Positions 33,610-42,676 of a stretch of 64,000 nt of DNA are shown in pieces. A model generated the notes under the pieces. The model was not told the DNA's origin, did not search any database, and saw nothing but the letters and a program-made list of their open reading frames with translations. The DNA is from Chitinophaga sp. MM2321 (GTDB lineage Bacteria; Bacteroidota; Bacteroidia; Chitinophagales; Chitinophagaceae), in contig NZ_OZ035533.1 of assembly GCF_964033635.1 (NCBI RefSeq), positions 6,047,001-6,111,000 of the forward strand, in the 5' to 3' direction. How positions within the stretch are numbered: the first letter of the stretch is position 1; each line of letters starts with the position of its first letter. The position numbers and the translations under genes are program-made.

Positions 33610-35703
33610 ATGTCAGTAATTCAGAAAATCAGGGAGAAATACGCCGTCATGATCGTAGTAGTGATTTGCCTGGCTATTGTTAGTTTCCTGTTGCAGGATG
33701 CCTTTTTTGGCAAAAGTTCTATGTCCCAGCGTTCTACCACCGTGGGAAAAGTAAATGGAGAAGGGCTGGAGTTTAGCGATTACCAGCGCCTTATTCAGGA
33801 CGCGGAAGCTGGCGCACGTCAGCAGATGCCGAATGGTAATATTGACGAACAAACACGTCAGTATATCCGTGAACAGGTTTGGAACCAGTTTCTGAATGAA
33901 CAAATTATGCAGGCTCAATATAAAAAATTGGGTATCGCTGTAACTGAGGCCGAAATAGTAGATCAGATTAAAGGAAAGAATCCTAATCCGATCGTTGTTC
34001 AGCAATTTACACGTGATGGCCAGTTTGACCGCGTTGCATTGCAGCAAACCATTTCGCAAGCCAGCAGCAACCCCCAGATCCGTCAGGCCCTGGAACAGCT
34101 GGAAAACTACATTGGTAAGTCACAGGAACAACTGAAGTATGTAACAATGGTTAAACAAGGTGTGTATTATCCTTCCTGGTTAGCCAAACAGCAACAGGAA
34201 GATAATAGCAAAACTGCTACCATATCATATGTAAGCGTTCCTTATGCTTCTATTGCAGATTCTACTATTAAAGTAACAGACGCTGAACTGGATCGTTTTA
34301 TCCAGGATCACAAAGAACTCTTCAAAGTAGAAGAATCCCGCAAAGTGGAATATGTATCATTTGATGCAATCCCTTCTGCACAGGATTCCACGACAGCGAT
34401 CCACCAGATCGTAGGACTCAAAGCAGAGCTGGACACCACAAAAGATCTTGCCGGTTTCATTAACCGCAACTCCGATATTAAATATTACGATGGCTATATT
34501 TCCAAAAATGCCGCACAGGTTCCGGAGAAAGACTCTATCGTAAATCTGCCTGTAGGAAGTATATATGGACCTTATTACGATAACAACCTGATCGTATTTG
34601 CGAAAATGGTGGATCGTAAAAACATGCCAGACACCGTAAAAGTGCGCCACATCCTGATTGGCTCCAGCGCCCAGGGCGGATTACCCGATTCTATCGCTAA
34701 AAAACGTGCTGATAGCATTGAAGTAGCGGTGAAAGGTGGTGCAGACTTTAAAGCACTGGTAAGTAAATATTCTGATGATCCGGGTAGCAAAGAAACCGGT
34801 GGCGAATATGATATTACCCCTGCTTCCCAATTTGTACCTGAATTTAAAGAATTTGCACTTGAAGGCAGCAAAGGCCAGGTGAAAACAGTGAAAACCCAAT
34901 TCGGTTATCACGTGATGCAGATCATGGACCTGAAAAATATCGGCCCTGCTATTAAAGTAGCCTACCTGGGTAAACCAGTAGAAGCAAGCAAGGAAACGAA
35001 TAACATCGCTTTCAGTGCTGCAAGTGATTTCGCCAGCAAAAGCCGTAACACAGCTGCTTTCGAAAAAACAGTTCAACAACAAAAATTAAACAAAAGGATC
35101 GCTGATAATGTACGTCCTATGGATTTCGTTACGCCGGGTATTGGCCAGTCACGCGAACTGGTTCGCTGGGCTTACGAAGCTAAAAAAGGCGATGTTAGCA
35201 CCGTATTTACTTTTGATGATAAATATGTAGTAGCTGTACTGACCAGCGTACGCAAAGAAGGTACTGCCCCACTGGCAGATGTAAGACCACAGGTTGAAGC
35301 GGAAGTTAAGAAGCATAAAAAAGCAGAACAGATCATCGCTAAACTGCAAACTCCGGCAAACCTGGACGCAGCTGCGAAATCTACCAATCAGCCGGTATTA
35401 AAGGCAGAAGGTGTGAGTTTTGCTACTCCTTTCATTGCTTCCATGGGCTTTGAACCTCGCGTAGCAGGTGCTGCTTTCAATAAGAAATGGGGCACAACGA
35501 GTGTTTCCACTCCAATTGAAGGTAATGCCGGTGTTTATGTTGTAAAAGCCGACAGTTATGAAGCTGCTGCGCAGCCTGCACAGGACGTAGCCAGTCAACA
35601 GGCCGCCTACGAACAGGGTATTAAATCCATGCTGGATCAGCAATTATTTGAAGTACTGAAAAAGAAAAGCGACGTGAAAGATAACCGTGGCAAATTCTTC
35701 TAG
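33610..35703 (+). CDS. ppiD: PpiD-type peptidyl-prolyl isomerase / periplasmic chaperone
   Basis: 697 residues anchored by one N-terminal membrane helix (about 12-29, VMIVVVICLAIVSFLL) with the rest in the periplasm. A SurA/PpiD-like N-terminal chaperone region (TRQYIREQVWNQFLNEQIMQAQYKKLGI) is followed by a parvulin rotamase domain around residues 340-445 (VRHILIGSS, KGGADFKALVSKYSDDPGSKETGGEY, FGYHVMQIMD) and a C-terminal helical part. It helps newly exported proteins fold at the translocon. The start is ATG 33610, just past the AT-rich candidate origin. No operon partner downstream. The family is firm. Confidence 0.92.
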   Translation: MSVIQKIREKYAVMIVVVICLAIVSFLLQDAFFGKSSMSQRSTTVGKVNGEGLEFSDYQRLIQDAEAGARQQMPNGNIDEQTRQYIREQVWNQFLNEQIMQAQYKKLGIAVTEAEIVDQIKGKNPNPIVVQQFTRDGQFDRVALQQTISQASSNPQIRQALEQLENYIGKSQEQLKYVTMVKQGVYYPSWLAKQQQEDNSKTATISYVSVPYASIADSTIKVTDAELDRFIQDHKELFKVEESRKVEYVSFDAIPSAQDSTTAIHQIVGLKAELDTTKDLAGFINRNSDIKYYDGYISKNAAQVPEKDSIVNLPVGSIYGPYYDNNLIVFAKMVDRKNMPDTVKVRHILIGSSAQGGLPDSIAKKRADSIEVAVKGGADFKALVSKYSDDPGSKETGGEYDITPASQFVPEFKEFALEGSKGQVKTVKTQFGYHVMQIMDLKNIGPAIKVAYLGKPVEASKETNNIAFSAASDFASKSRNTAAFEKTVQQQKLNKRIADNVRPMDFVTPGIGQSRELVRWAYEAKKGDVSTVFTFDDKYVVAVLTSVRKEGTAPLADVRPQVEAEVKKHKKAEQIIAKLQTPANLDAAAKSTNQPVLKAEGVSFATPFIASMGFEPRVAGAAFNKKWGTTSVSTPIEGNAGVYVVKADSYEAAAQPAQDVASQQAAYEQGIKSMLDQQLFEVLKKKSDVKDNRGKFF

Positions 35704-35728
35704 ACAAATACATTTTTACTGACATATG

Positions 35729-35756
35729 GAAAGGGAGGCGGAAACGCTTCCCTTTT
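35729..35756 (+). terminator. Terminator of ppiD
   Basis: A 12-bp stem (35729-35740 with 35745-35756, two wobble pairs) closed by a GAAA tetraloop, followed by CTGTTTTC. It lies 25 nt after the ppiD stop. Confidence 0.7.
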
Positions 35757-35847
35757 CTGTTTTCAGGGCGTTTGACCAGCTCCGGGTCTTCTTATTTACA
35801 TTCCTTCCAGCTTATTCGTAAATTTGTATTCTTAAATAAGGATACCA

Positions 35848-36354
35848 ATGGACGAAATAATAAATAAAGTAGCGCAGAGTGGCCTGGAAACCATTGACCT
35901 GGAACATTATTTCCCTGCAGGTGATATCGTTGTATTTGACCTGAAAGATCACCTTTTCATGGGGCTTATCCTGAAAGAAAAGGACTTCCGGGCAGGATTG
36001 CAGTCATTTGACTGGGAACAATACCGTGGAAAGAATGTGGGTTTAATCTGTAGCGCAGATGCGGTGATCCCTTTGTGGGCATATATGCTTGTAATGACTT
36101 ACCTGGAGCCGGTGGTGAACTATGCAGCCTTTGGAGATGCTGATTTTATCTATAAAACACTGTTCCTGCAAAATCTTTCTAAAATAGATGTCGCGTCCTT
36201 TACTGATAAAAGGATTGTTATAAAAGGTTGTGGGGATAAACGGGTGGGAGAAGTTGCCTATGCAGAAATTACACGCCTGCTGCGCCCGGTTGTAAAAAGT
36301 ATGATGTATGGAGAACCTTGTTCTACCGTACCTATCTATAAGAACAGGGGTTAA
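35848..36354 (+). CDS. DUF2480 family protein
   Basis: 168 residues matching the Bacteroidota DUF2480 family: INKVAQSGLETIDLEHYFP, DLKDHLFMGLILKEKDFRAGL, CSADAVIPLWAYMLV, RIVIKGCGDKRVGEVAYAEI and RLLRPVVKSMMYGEPCSTVPIYKNR at the end. Its function is unknown; conserved Cys and the AYAEITR region are family marks. It has no signal peptide. It overlaps the end of corA by 4 bp tail to tail (convergent). Members are often found alone. Confidence 0.88.
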   Translation: MDEIINKVAQSGLETIDLEHYFPAGDIVVFDLKDHLFMGLILKEKDFRAGLQSFDWEQYRGKNVGLICSADAVIPLWAYMLVMTYLEPVVNYAAFGDADFIYKTLFLQNLSKIDVASFTDKRIVIKGCGDKRVGEVAYAEITRLLRPVVKSMMYGEPCSTVPIYKNRG

Positions 36355-37457
36355 AACCAGCCGCGTTTGCGGAAAAGCATGATCATGATTACCAGGAGCA
36401 GGCCCATGGCGGCCAATGTATAAAAGTAGCCGTTGCGGGACTCCAGTTCAGGCATGTTGTGGAAATTCATTCCATAGATACCCGCTATGAGGGTAAGAGG
36501 TGTGATGAGCGTGGTTACCACTGCCAGCACTTTCATGATCTCATTCATCTTCAGGTTGAGCTGTGTATGATACATTTCCTGTAGATTCAGCACCATATCC
36601 CGGTAGTTGTCTGCAAGGTCGTTACACTGGATAATGTGGTCGTACACATCTTTATAGTACTTCGTTACTTTATCTTCCAGGAGATCGCTTTCGCTTTTGA
36701 GAAAACCATTTACCAGTTCACGCACAGGAGAAATAGCGCGTTTATAAAATAATACCTGCCGGCGGAGGAAGTTGATGCGTGCAAGCGCGCGGGTGTCGGG
36801 GTTGTGTTGCACTACATCTTCCATCACTTCTATCCTTTCTCCTAATTTATCCAGCACCACAAAATAATTATCTATAATTACATCGAGGAGTGAATAGCAG
36901 AGATAATCCGCTTCACCGTTGCGGATCCGTGATCCGTGAATTTTGAGTTTATCCCGCACCGGATCAAAAACATCGCGTTGCGGATCTTCCTGAAAGGAGA
37001 TCACGAAATTCTTTCCTAACACAATGCTCACCTGTTCCTGGTCGATGGTGGTACTTTCTTTATTGAAATACATCATAGGAAGCAGGCAGAATAGTCGCTC
37101 CCCGATTTCATCCATTTTTGCACGTTGCCCAATACTCAGGATATCTTCTTCAATCAACGGGTGGATCATAAAGTACTCGCAGATGGCGTGAACATCTTCT
37201 TTTTTAATGCCGTCTATATTGATCCAGCTCAGGTGTTGGGATTTCATATAAGGAAAAGTATCCTCTATGTTGTCCAGCACTTTTTCCTTACAATCATCAC
37301 TGTTATACTCAAATACCGTGATTTTACTTGTTTCTGCCGGTTTCCGGGGAGTTATTCCCATTGCCGGATTGAAATTCATCAGGCGCTGTTTTTTTACTTT
37401 AAACGGGTTCAGCGCATCCAGTACATCCGGAATAGGCAGCATTTTTTTTATGGGCAT
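36351..37457 (-). CDS. corA: CorA-family magnesium/cobalt transporter
   Basis: A pentameric inner-membrane channel for Mg2+. 368 residues: a long cytoplasmic funnel (SWINIDGIKKEDV, FHP-like IHPLIEEDIL, DVIIDNYFVVLDKLGERIEVMED), a long stalk helix, then two membrane helices with the signature YGMNFHNMPE and the C-terminal basic tail RKRGWF. This is the usual family layout. It is convergent with the DUF2480 gene, sharing 4 bp. An ATG at 37455-37457 gives the start. The family is secure; Mg2+ is the default ion. Confidence 0.95.
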   Translation of the reverse strand: MPIKKMLPIPDVLDALNPFKVKKQRLMNFNPAMGITPRKPAETSKITVFEYNSDDCKEKVLDNIEDTFPYMKSQHLSWINIDGIKKEDVHAICEYFMIHPLIEEDILSIGQRAKMDEIGERLFCLLPMMYFNKESTTIDQEQVSIVLGKNFVISFQEDPQRDVFDPVRDKLKIHGSRIRNGEADYLCYSLLDVIIDNYFVVLDKLGERIEVMEDVVQHNPDTRALARINFLRRQVLFYKRAISPVRELVNGFLKSESDLLEDKVTKYYKDVYDHIIQCNDLADNYRDMVLNLQEMYHTQLNLKMNEIMKVLAVVTTLITPLTLIAGIYGMNFHNMPELESRNGYFYTLAAMGLLLVIMIMLFRKRGWF

Positions 37458-37596
37458 GTGTATAATGATGTTATCAGAGATATCATTTTCAAATCGAATT
37501 TAAATTAAAATCCGCTAAGGGGGAGCAGATCTAAATTTGTTACATCAGTCCTATGGGGTATATAGGATAATAAATGATCATTGATGTGATTTATAT

Positions 37597-37637
37597 GAAT
37601 AGAGCAGATCGAAGCGAAACTTCGATCTGCTCTATTC
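37597..37637 (-). terminator. Hairpin terminator after the DUF3472 gene
   Basis: An 18-bp perfect stem (37597-37614 with 37620-37637; core AGAGCAGATCGAAG) with the 5-nt loop CGAAA. It starts 4 nt after the stop codon of the minus-strand gene. Strong, though a T run is short. Confidence 0.75.
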
Positions 37638-37640
37638 AGC

Positions 37641-38900
37641 TTAAAACGGAGGGAGTACTATTTCGGGGTGTTTGCCGGTGGTAGGGCGTTCAAACATGTC
37701 GCCGTATTGTGCGTTGGCAGGTTTGAAGCCGCTGTTCCATAAGTAGAACCAGCCATTTTCAGCGCCTCCGCCATAATCGATACGGTCTTTTGCTTTGGCT
37801 GTAGCATCATTGGTAAACTTTGCTTTTGTCAGCTCTATCCATTCACCGGTATTGGTTTTGATCCAATGATTACCGAAATAGCCTTTACGTCCGATATGAC
37901 CATTTTCAAATGAGAAGTTTTCCAGGAAAGAATAGAGGTGGCCCATATACTTTCCGTCTTTTGGTGCGCGGAAACTGGCGATCAGTTTCCATTCCTGGTG
38001 TTCCGGTACATAGAAGTAAGCGGTATAGGTGGTGGTGGTGCCGCGTGGTACGCTGTGCATCAGGAATCGGTAAGTTTGACCGGCTTTCCAGTTATACACC
38101 CAATGGCTATGGCCGCCGGTTCCTTCTCCACCAAACCCGCTGGCATATACACTGTCGCCTTTTGCCAGCATTACTACCTGGTCTTCATACTTTACATTGC
38201 TGCGTTCATCCGGTTCTCCACCTGCATCCCACACGGAAAAAATAACTCTTCTTTCCGTCGGAGAATTTACCTGCATCCCAAAATATCCCCGGTGAAAACC
38301 GCATGACATGAAGTAGGTACCCAGTTGATCTTCTCCTTCCGGTACTTTAATTTCTCCATAAAACCATTCTACATTTTTACCTTCCGGAACGGGATAGTTT
38401 AAATGCACAGAAGCCGCACGGCGCCAGGGTTTGGCGTTGAACTGAATATTTTTTACAGCAGCACCGTTCAGGGTAATACTTTTTACATCGGCATACACGT
38501 GGCCTGTTTTTTCCAGCCCTTTTAAAGACACACAATAGAAGCCTGGTTTTTTGATATTGGTTTGCAATACCGGTATATTCGTATAGTCAGTACTGTTAGG
38601 TATGCTAACTATTTTTTCAGCACCATTTACAGTAACACTTATTTTACTGGCAGCATCGGATTTTGCCTGCATCGTTACTTTTAGCGGGCCGGTACTAGCG
38701 GCATGAAAATAAAAATTTACGGTATTGCTGTTACCTGTCCAGTTCACTACGCCACTCCTGGAACTGATTTCTACATTTTCTTCAGTGGGGTCGGCATAAG
38801 CGGTAAAGCCGGGAAGTACTGCCGGCGGTATTTGTGCCATTGCATGGTTTGCCGTAAAGCAAATAGCCAGCAGGGTCGCGAAAAGTACGTTTTGTTTCAT
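37641..38900 (-). CDS. Secreted DUF5077-DUF3472 protein
   Basis: 419 residues with a signal peptide ending MAQ. Residues about 30-135 are a beta-sandwich like DUF5077 (NTVNFYFHAASTGPLKVTM), and 145-419 are DUF3472: ASVHLNYPVPEGKNVEWFYGEIKVPEGED, GFHRGYFGMQVNSPTERRVIFSVWD, GGHSHWVYNWKAGQTYRFL and WKLIASFRAPKDGKYM. Both domains are found in Bacteroidota secreted proteins linked to carbohydrate use, but no activity is established. It has its own terminator and is far from other genes on its strand. The domain names are from memory; the function is unassigned. Confidence 0.8.
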   Translation of the reverse strand: MKQNVLFATLLAICFTANHAMAQIPPAVLPGFTAYADPTEENVEISSRSGVVNWTGNSNTVNFYFHAASTGPLKVTMQAKSDAASKISVTVNGAEKIVSIPNSTDYTNIPVLQTNIKKPGFYCVSLKGLEKTGHVYADVKSITLNGAAVKNIQFNAKPWRRAASVHLNYPVPEGKNVEWFYGEIKVPEGEDQLGTYFMSCGFHRGYFGMQVNSPTERRVIFSVWDAGGEPDERSNVKYEDQVVMLAKGDSVYASGFGGEGTGGHSHWVYNWKAGQTYRFLMHSVPRGTTTTYTAYFYVPEHQEWKLIASFRAPKDGKYMGHLYSFLENFSFENGHIGRKGYFGNHWIKTNTGEWIELTKAKFTNDATAKAKDRIDYGGGAENGWFYLWNSGFKPANAQYGDMFERPTTGKHPEIVLPPF

Positions 38901-39044
38901 TGTTCAGTAGTTAATATCAACAAATAAAGGAGCAATGACGGCCAAAAGCAATGTTGATTTGAAAAAATTACAATGGAATGAGAAAGGGCCGAAAGAAAGG
39001 TCCATAACTAAGTAATTAAATAATAAAATGAGTAAATTGTTATT

Positions 39045-39863
39045 GTGTTTTTACATAAACAACTCCCCTGCCCTGCTTTGCAGTCCTACATTGAACAGAT
39101 ATGGGTATTTGAAAGCAGTACCGGTATTCCTCCGGGGGATCTTGCACTGATTGTTCCGAACGGGATGCTGAAAATGATTATTCCTTACAAAAGTGCGATC
39201 AGCAGCTCGCGCATTGGTTTTGCAGATACGCACCGTGAGTCGTCCATTATTCTTATCGGGCAAATGGATACGCCTGCAACAATTGTGAGCGAAGGTAACT
39301 GCGGCTCCATTGGTATTGAATTTAAACCCTTTGCGGCTTATCGTTTTTTTCAGGTGGCCATGCATGAACTGACCAATAAAGTATTGACGCTGGAAACCAT
39401 ACTGGGAAAGGCTGGCCGGCAACTACAAGAGGTGGTCGCCAATGAAACAAAGGTTCACAGAAAGATAGCCTTAACGGAACAGTTTTTATTGCGGCAGCTA
39501 CAGGTATTGAATAAGGAAGATGTTATTGTGGATTATGCGGCGCAACAGATCTTTACTAATAATGGCCTGATCACGATGGAGGAGCTTTCCAGGAAGCTAG
39601 GCTATACGCGCCGTTACCTGGACATACGGTTTGCACAATGCATGGGATTGAATCCAAAAACGCTGGCAGCAGTGAGCCGGTTTCAACTGTTTTATAAAGC
39701 ATATAATCAGCGGGAAGTAATTCATTTTTTTGGCAAGGATCTGTATGATTATTATTATGATCAGTCGCATTTTATAAAAGAGTTCAAACGGTTTACCGGG
39801 TTTTCCCCTACCCGATATGCCCGCCAGGACAATGCATTCGGGCGTATTTTTTACAAATCATAG
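39045..39863 (+). CDS. AraC-family regulator, DUF6597 N-terminus
   Basis: 272 residues. The N-terminal half resembles DUF6597 (LPCPALQSYIEQIWVFESS, LALIVPNGMLKMIIPY, CGSIGIEFKPFAAYRFF). The C-terminal third is the AraC DNA-binding domain with TMEELSRKLGYTRRYLDIRFAQCMGLNPKTLAAVSRFQ and DYYYDQSHFIKEFKRFTGFSPTRYA. It likely controls a nearby operon; the VOC gene follows 79 bp downstream. The start is GTG 39045; there is no in-frame ATG earlier, and the family normally begins just before this motif. Effector unknown. Confidence 0.85.
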   Translation: MFLHKQLPCPALQSYIEQIWVFESSTGIPPGDLALIVPNGMLKMIIPYKSAISSSRIGFADTHRESSIILIGQMDTPATIVSEGNCGSIGIEFKPFAAYRFFQVAMHELTNKVLTLETILGKAGRQLQEVVANETKVHRKIALTEQFLLRQLQVLNKEDVIVDYAAQQIFTNNGLITMEELSRKLGYTRRYLDIRFAQCMGLNPKTLAAVSRFQLFYKAYNQREVIHFFGKDLYDYYYDQSHFIKEFKRFTGFSPTRYARQDNAFGRIFYKS

Positions 39864-39941
39864 TGTTCCCATTTTTACAATTTTGCAGACAAGGCAGCTG
39901 CTAGATTTGTGCATGATTATTCATCTTTAAAAAACAAGATC

Positions 39942-40310
39942 ATGCAACACTTATCTAACTGGATAGAGATTCCGGTGAAAGACCTTCCGCGTGCAAAAAA
40001 ATTCTATGCACAACTTTTTAAGGCGGAATTTTTTGACATGAAAATGGGGCCGTTACAGTATGCCTTGTTTCCTACAAAAGATCAGTACAACAGCGGCGCA
40101 CTTGTGCAGGGCGATGGTTATGAACCGGCTCAGAACGGGCTGCTCGTGTATCTGAATGGTGGTGATGACCTGAATGATATATTAAAGCAGGTGAAAAAAT
40201 CCGGCGGAAAAGTAGTGATGGATAAAACGTTTATGGGAGAAGAAGCCGGACACGTAGGTATTTTCATTGATACGGAAGGAAACAGGCTTGGGCTGCAAAG
40301 TATGAAATGA
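39942..40310 (+). CDS. VOC-family (glyoxalase-like) protein
   Basis: About 122 residues in one vicinal-oxygen-chelate fold: LSNWIEIPVKDLPRAKKFYAQLF opens the first beta-alpha-beta unit, and LLVYLNGGDDLNDILKQVKKSGGKVVMDKTFMGE leads to GHVGIFIDTEGNRLGLQS in the second, with the usual terminal Glu replaced in this reading by an N/T-rich end. VOC proteins include glyoxalases, dioxygenases and resistance proteins; this type (PhnB or DUF-like) often has no assigned activity. The frame extends 11 codons upstream, but ATG 39942 is the better start. It may be co-transcribed with the AraC gene. Confidence 0.82.
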   Translation: MQHLSNWIEIPVKDLPRAKKFYAQLFKAEFFDMKMGPLQYALFPTKDQYNSGALVQGDGYEPAQNGLLVYLNGGDDLNDILKQVKKSGGKVVMDKTFMGEEAGHVGIFIDTEGNRLGLQSMK

Positions 40311-40316
40311 TGTGAG

Positions 40317-40344
40317 CGGAGTGATGATGTACATCATCACTCCG
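40317..40344. terminator. Bidirectional terminator
   Basis: A perfect 28-bp palindrome (core CGGAGTGATGATGT and its inverse) between two convergent genes, followed by a T-rich tail (TTTATTTTTA) on the plus strand. It serves the VOC gene, and RlpA from the other side. Confidence 0.75.
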
Positions 40345-40351
40345 TTTATTT

Positions 40352-40744
40352 TTACTTCTTTTTCTTTTTATATTTTATTTCCACGTTAGCCACACCCGTA
40401 TTAAGCATACCTATTTTGGTGGCGGCTTTGCGGGAGAGATCTATTATACGTCCCTGCACAAAAGGTCCCCGGTCATTGACACGTACTTTCACACTCCGCC
40501 CGTTGGCGACATTTATAACGGTTACGCGTGTACCAAAAGGCAAACTACGATGCGCTGCGGTGAGATGACGCTGGTGAAATGTTTCACCACTGGCGGTTCG
40601 TTTTCCATCAAATGTATCGGCGTAATAGGATGCTTTACCGGTTTGGGTAATCTTGCGGTTACAGGCAGTTCCGCACAGGATGAGCAAAGCACCTGCTATC
40701 AGTACCAGCTTATTTTTCAAGGGGGTAGTAGGGTAGATAGTCAT
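40352..40744 (-). CDS. rlpA: RlpA-type septal ring lipoprotein / lytic transglycosylase
   Basis: 130 residues with a lipoprotein signal (lipobox LCGTAC, Cys28) and a double-psi beta-barrel: [68 protein letters not shown]. The Asp of VNDRGPF and the preceding His in AAHRSLPFG mark the active transglycosylase set. RlpA cleaves naked glycan strands at the septum. It lacks the SPOR domain, common in Bacteroidota forms. It is convergent with the VOC gene. Confidence 0.88.
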   Translation of the reverse strand: MTIYPTTPLKNKLVLIAGALLILCGTACNRKITQTGKASYYADTFDGKRTASGETFHQRHLTAAHRSLPFGTRVTVINVANGRSVKVRVNDRGPFVQGRIIDLSRKAATKIGMLNTGVANVEIKYKKKKK

Positions 40745-40894
40745 AGTAATAAGGCGGTTTATCTGTCCATAAAAGTAAAGGAAATTTCTGTGCTTTCCGG
40801 TGAGGCAACCTCCGGCAGCGGAATGTTACCGTTGAACAATGTGTGTAAGGAAATGTTTTTTATAAATCATTTCAACCGCGATAAAAAGAATTTT

Positions 40895-42631
40895 ATGGGG
40901 AAATTAGTTGCCGATCAATTGGTAGAGATGCTGGCACAGGCCGGTATTAAACGAATTTATGCCGTAACCGGCGATAGCCTGAATCATATCAATGATGCGG
41001 TGCGTCGGGATGGCCGCATTCAATGGGTGCATGTGCGGCATGAGGAAGCAGGCGCCTTCGCAGCCGGAGCAGAAGCGCAGTTGAACGGGCTTGCCTGTTG
41101 TGCGGGGAGCAGTGGTCCGGGGCATGTACACCTGATCAATGGCCTTTATGATGCACACCGTTCCGGTGCGGCAGTGATTGCCATTGCTTCTACTTGTGCC
41201 ACCAATGAATTTGGCAGCGACTTTTTCCAGGAAACCAATACCATCAAATTATTTGCTGATTGCAGTTGTTATAACCAGGTAGCTGCTACCGCAGCACAGG
41301 CGCCGCGGATGTTACAGGCGGCATTGCAACATGCCGTGCATAAAAAAGGAGTGGCCGTAATAGGATTGCCCGGAGACATAGGCGCCGCAGATGCTGTAGA
41401 TATTCCTACAGCCATCCGTTTGTATCAGCCGAAGCCGGTGATCTGTCCGTCAGTGACGGAATTGCAGCAGCTGGCCGCACTCCTGGATGGTGCAGGCAGG
41501 GTTGCCATTTACTGCGGACTAGGCGCCGCTGCGGCCCATGATGAAGTGGTGGCATTATCGCAATTACTGAAAGCGCCTGTAGCCTACTCTTTTCGCGCCA
41601 AAATGGGAATTCAATATGATAACCCCAATGAAGTAGGGATGACCGGCTTACTGGGCCTCGCCTCCGCCTATAAAAGCATGCATGAAGCAGATGTGGTACT
41701 GCTGTTGGGAACGGATTTTCCTTACACGCCTTTTATGCCGGAGAAACCAAAGATTGTACAGGTAGATATTCAGCCGGAACGGCTGGGCCGCAGGGCCAGC
41801 CTGGAAATGGGCCTGTGCGGTGATATCGGGGATACACTGCGGGCGCTGCTCCCCTTGCTGAAAGATAAAACAGACCGCACATTTCTCGATGCTATGTTGT
41901 CGTTTTACAAAGACGTGCAGCAACGCATGCAAACCTATGTAACGGATAACGGAAAAGAAGATAGTATCAGTCCGGAGTTTGTGGCAACAATCATTAACAG
42001 GCTGGCAGCTTCCGATGCTATTTTTACCGTGGATACCGGTATGACCAATGTATGGACTGCCCGCTACCTGGAAGCTACCGGCAAGCGCACTTTGCTGGGA
42101 TCATTTAATCACGGTTCCATGGCCAATGCCATGCCGCAGGCAATAGGTGCGGCTTTGGCGCAACCGGGCCGCGAAGTGTTTGCCCTCTGCGGAGACGGCG
42201 GACTCACCATGCTGCTGGGCGATCTGATGACGATCAAACAATACCAGTTGCCGGTAAAAGTAATTGTGTTCAACAACCGCGCACTGGGTATGGTAAAGCT
42301 GGAGATGGAAGTGGCCGGTCTTCCTGACTGGCAAACAGATATGGAAAATCCGGATTTTGCCGCAGTAGCCGTGGCCATGGGATTTACAGCCTATACCATC
42401 CGTAAGCCGGATGAAGTGGAACCGATACTTACACAGGCCTGTCAGGCTACTGGTCCGGTACTGGTAAATATTTTTACTAATCCCAACGCCCTGGCGATGC
42501 CACCAAAGATTGAATTTGAACAGATGAAAGGATATGCATTATGGATGGGCAAGATGATATTGGGCGGACGTTATGATGAGGTATTTGATGCAGTGAAAAG
42601 CAATTACAAATATATCAAGGATGTATTGTAG
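40895..42631 (+). CDS. poxB: Pyruvate oxidase / dehydrogenase (quinone), PoxB-like
   Basis: 578 residues, thiamine-diphosphate enzyme. It begins KLVADQLVEMLAQAGIKRIYAVTGDSLNHIND, has the active Glu in VRHEEAGAFAAGA, an FAD-binding middle domain, and the TPP motif CGDGGLTMLLGDLMTIKQY followed by FNN. The tail MPPKIEFEQMKGYALWMGKMILGGRYDEVFD resembles the membrane-binding end of E. coli PoxB. It oxidises pyruvate to acetate and CO2, passing electrons to quinone. A long frame begins at 40550, but this overlaps RlpA; ATG 40895 starts the conserved N-terminus. Confidence 0.9.
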   Translation: MGKLVADQLVEMLAQAGIKRIYAVTGDSLNHINDAVRRDGRIQWVHVRHEEAGAFAAGAEAQLNGLACCAGSSGPGHVHLINGLYDAHRSGAAVIAIASTCATNEFGSDFFQETNTIKLFADCSCYNQVAATAAQAPRMLQAALQHAVHKKGVAVIGLPGDIGAADAVDIPTAIRLYQPKPVICPSVTELQQLAALLDGAGRVAIYCGLGAAAAHDEVVALSQLLKAPVAYSFRAKMGIQYDNPNEVGMTGLLGLASAYKSMHEADVVLLLGTDFPYTPFMPEKPKIVQVDIQPERLGRRASLEMGLCGDIGDTLRALLPLLKDKTDRTFLDAMLSFYKDVQQRMQTYVTDNGKEDSISPEFVATIINRLAASDAIFTVDTGMTNVWTARYLEATGKRTLLGSFNHGSMANAMPQAIGAALAQPGREVFALCGDGGLTMLLGDLMTIKQYQLPVKVIVFNNRALGMVKLEMEVAGLPDWQTDMENPDFAAVAVAMGFTAYTIRKPDEVEPILTQACQATGPVLVNIFTNPNALAMPPKIEFEQMKGYALWMGKMILGGRYDEVFDAVKSNYKYIKDVL

Positions 42632-42632
42632 G

Positions 42633-42674
42633 ATTGTGTGAACGATGATTGATAGCAATCATTGTTCACACAAT
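42633..42674. terminator. Bidirectional terminator between poxB and tamL
   Basis: A 19-bp stem with one G-T pair (42633-42651 with 42656-42674) and the loop ATAG, sitting 1 bp after the poxB stop and 2 bp before the tamL stop on the other strand. Confidence 0.75.
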
Positions 42675-42676
42675 TA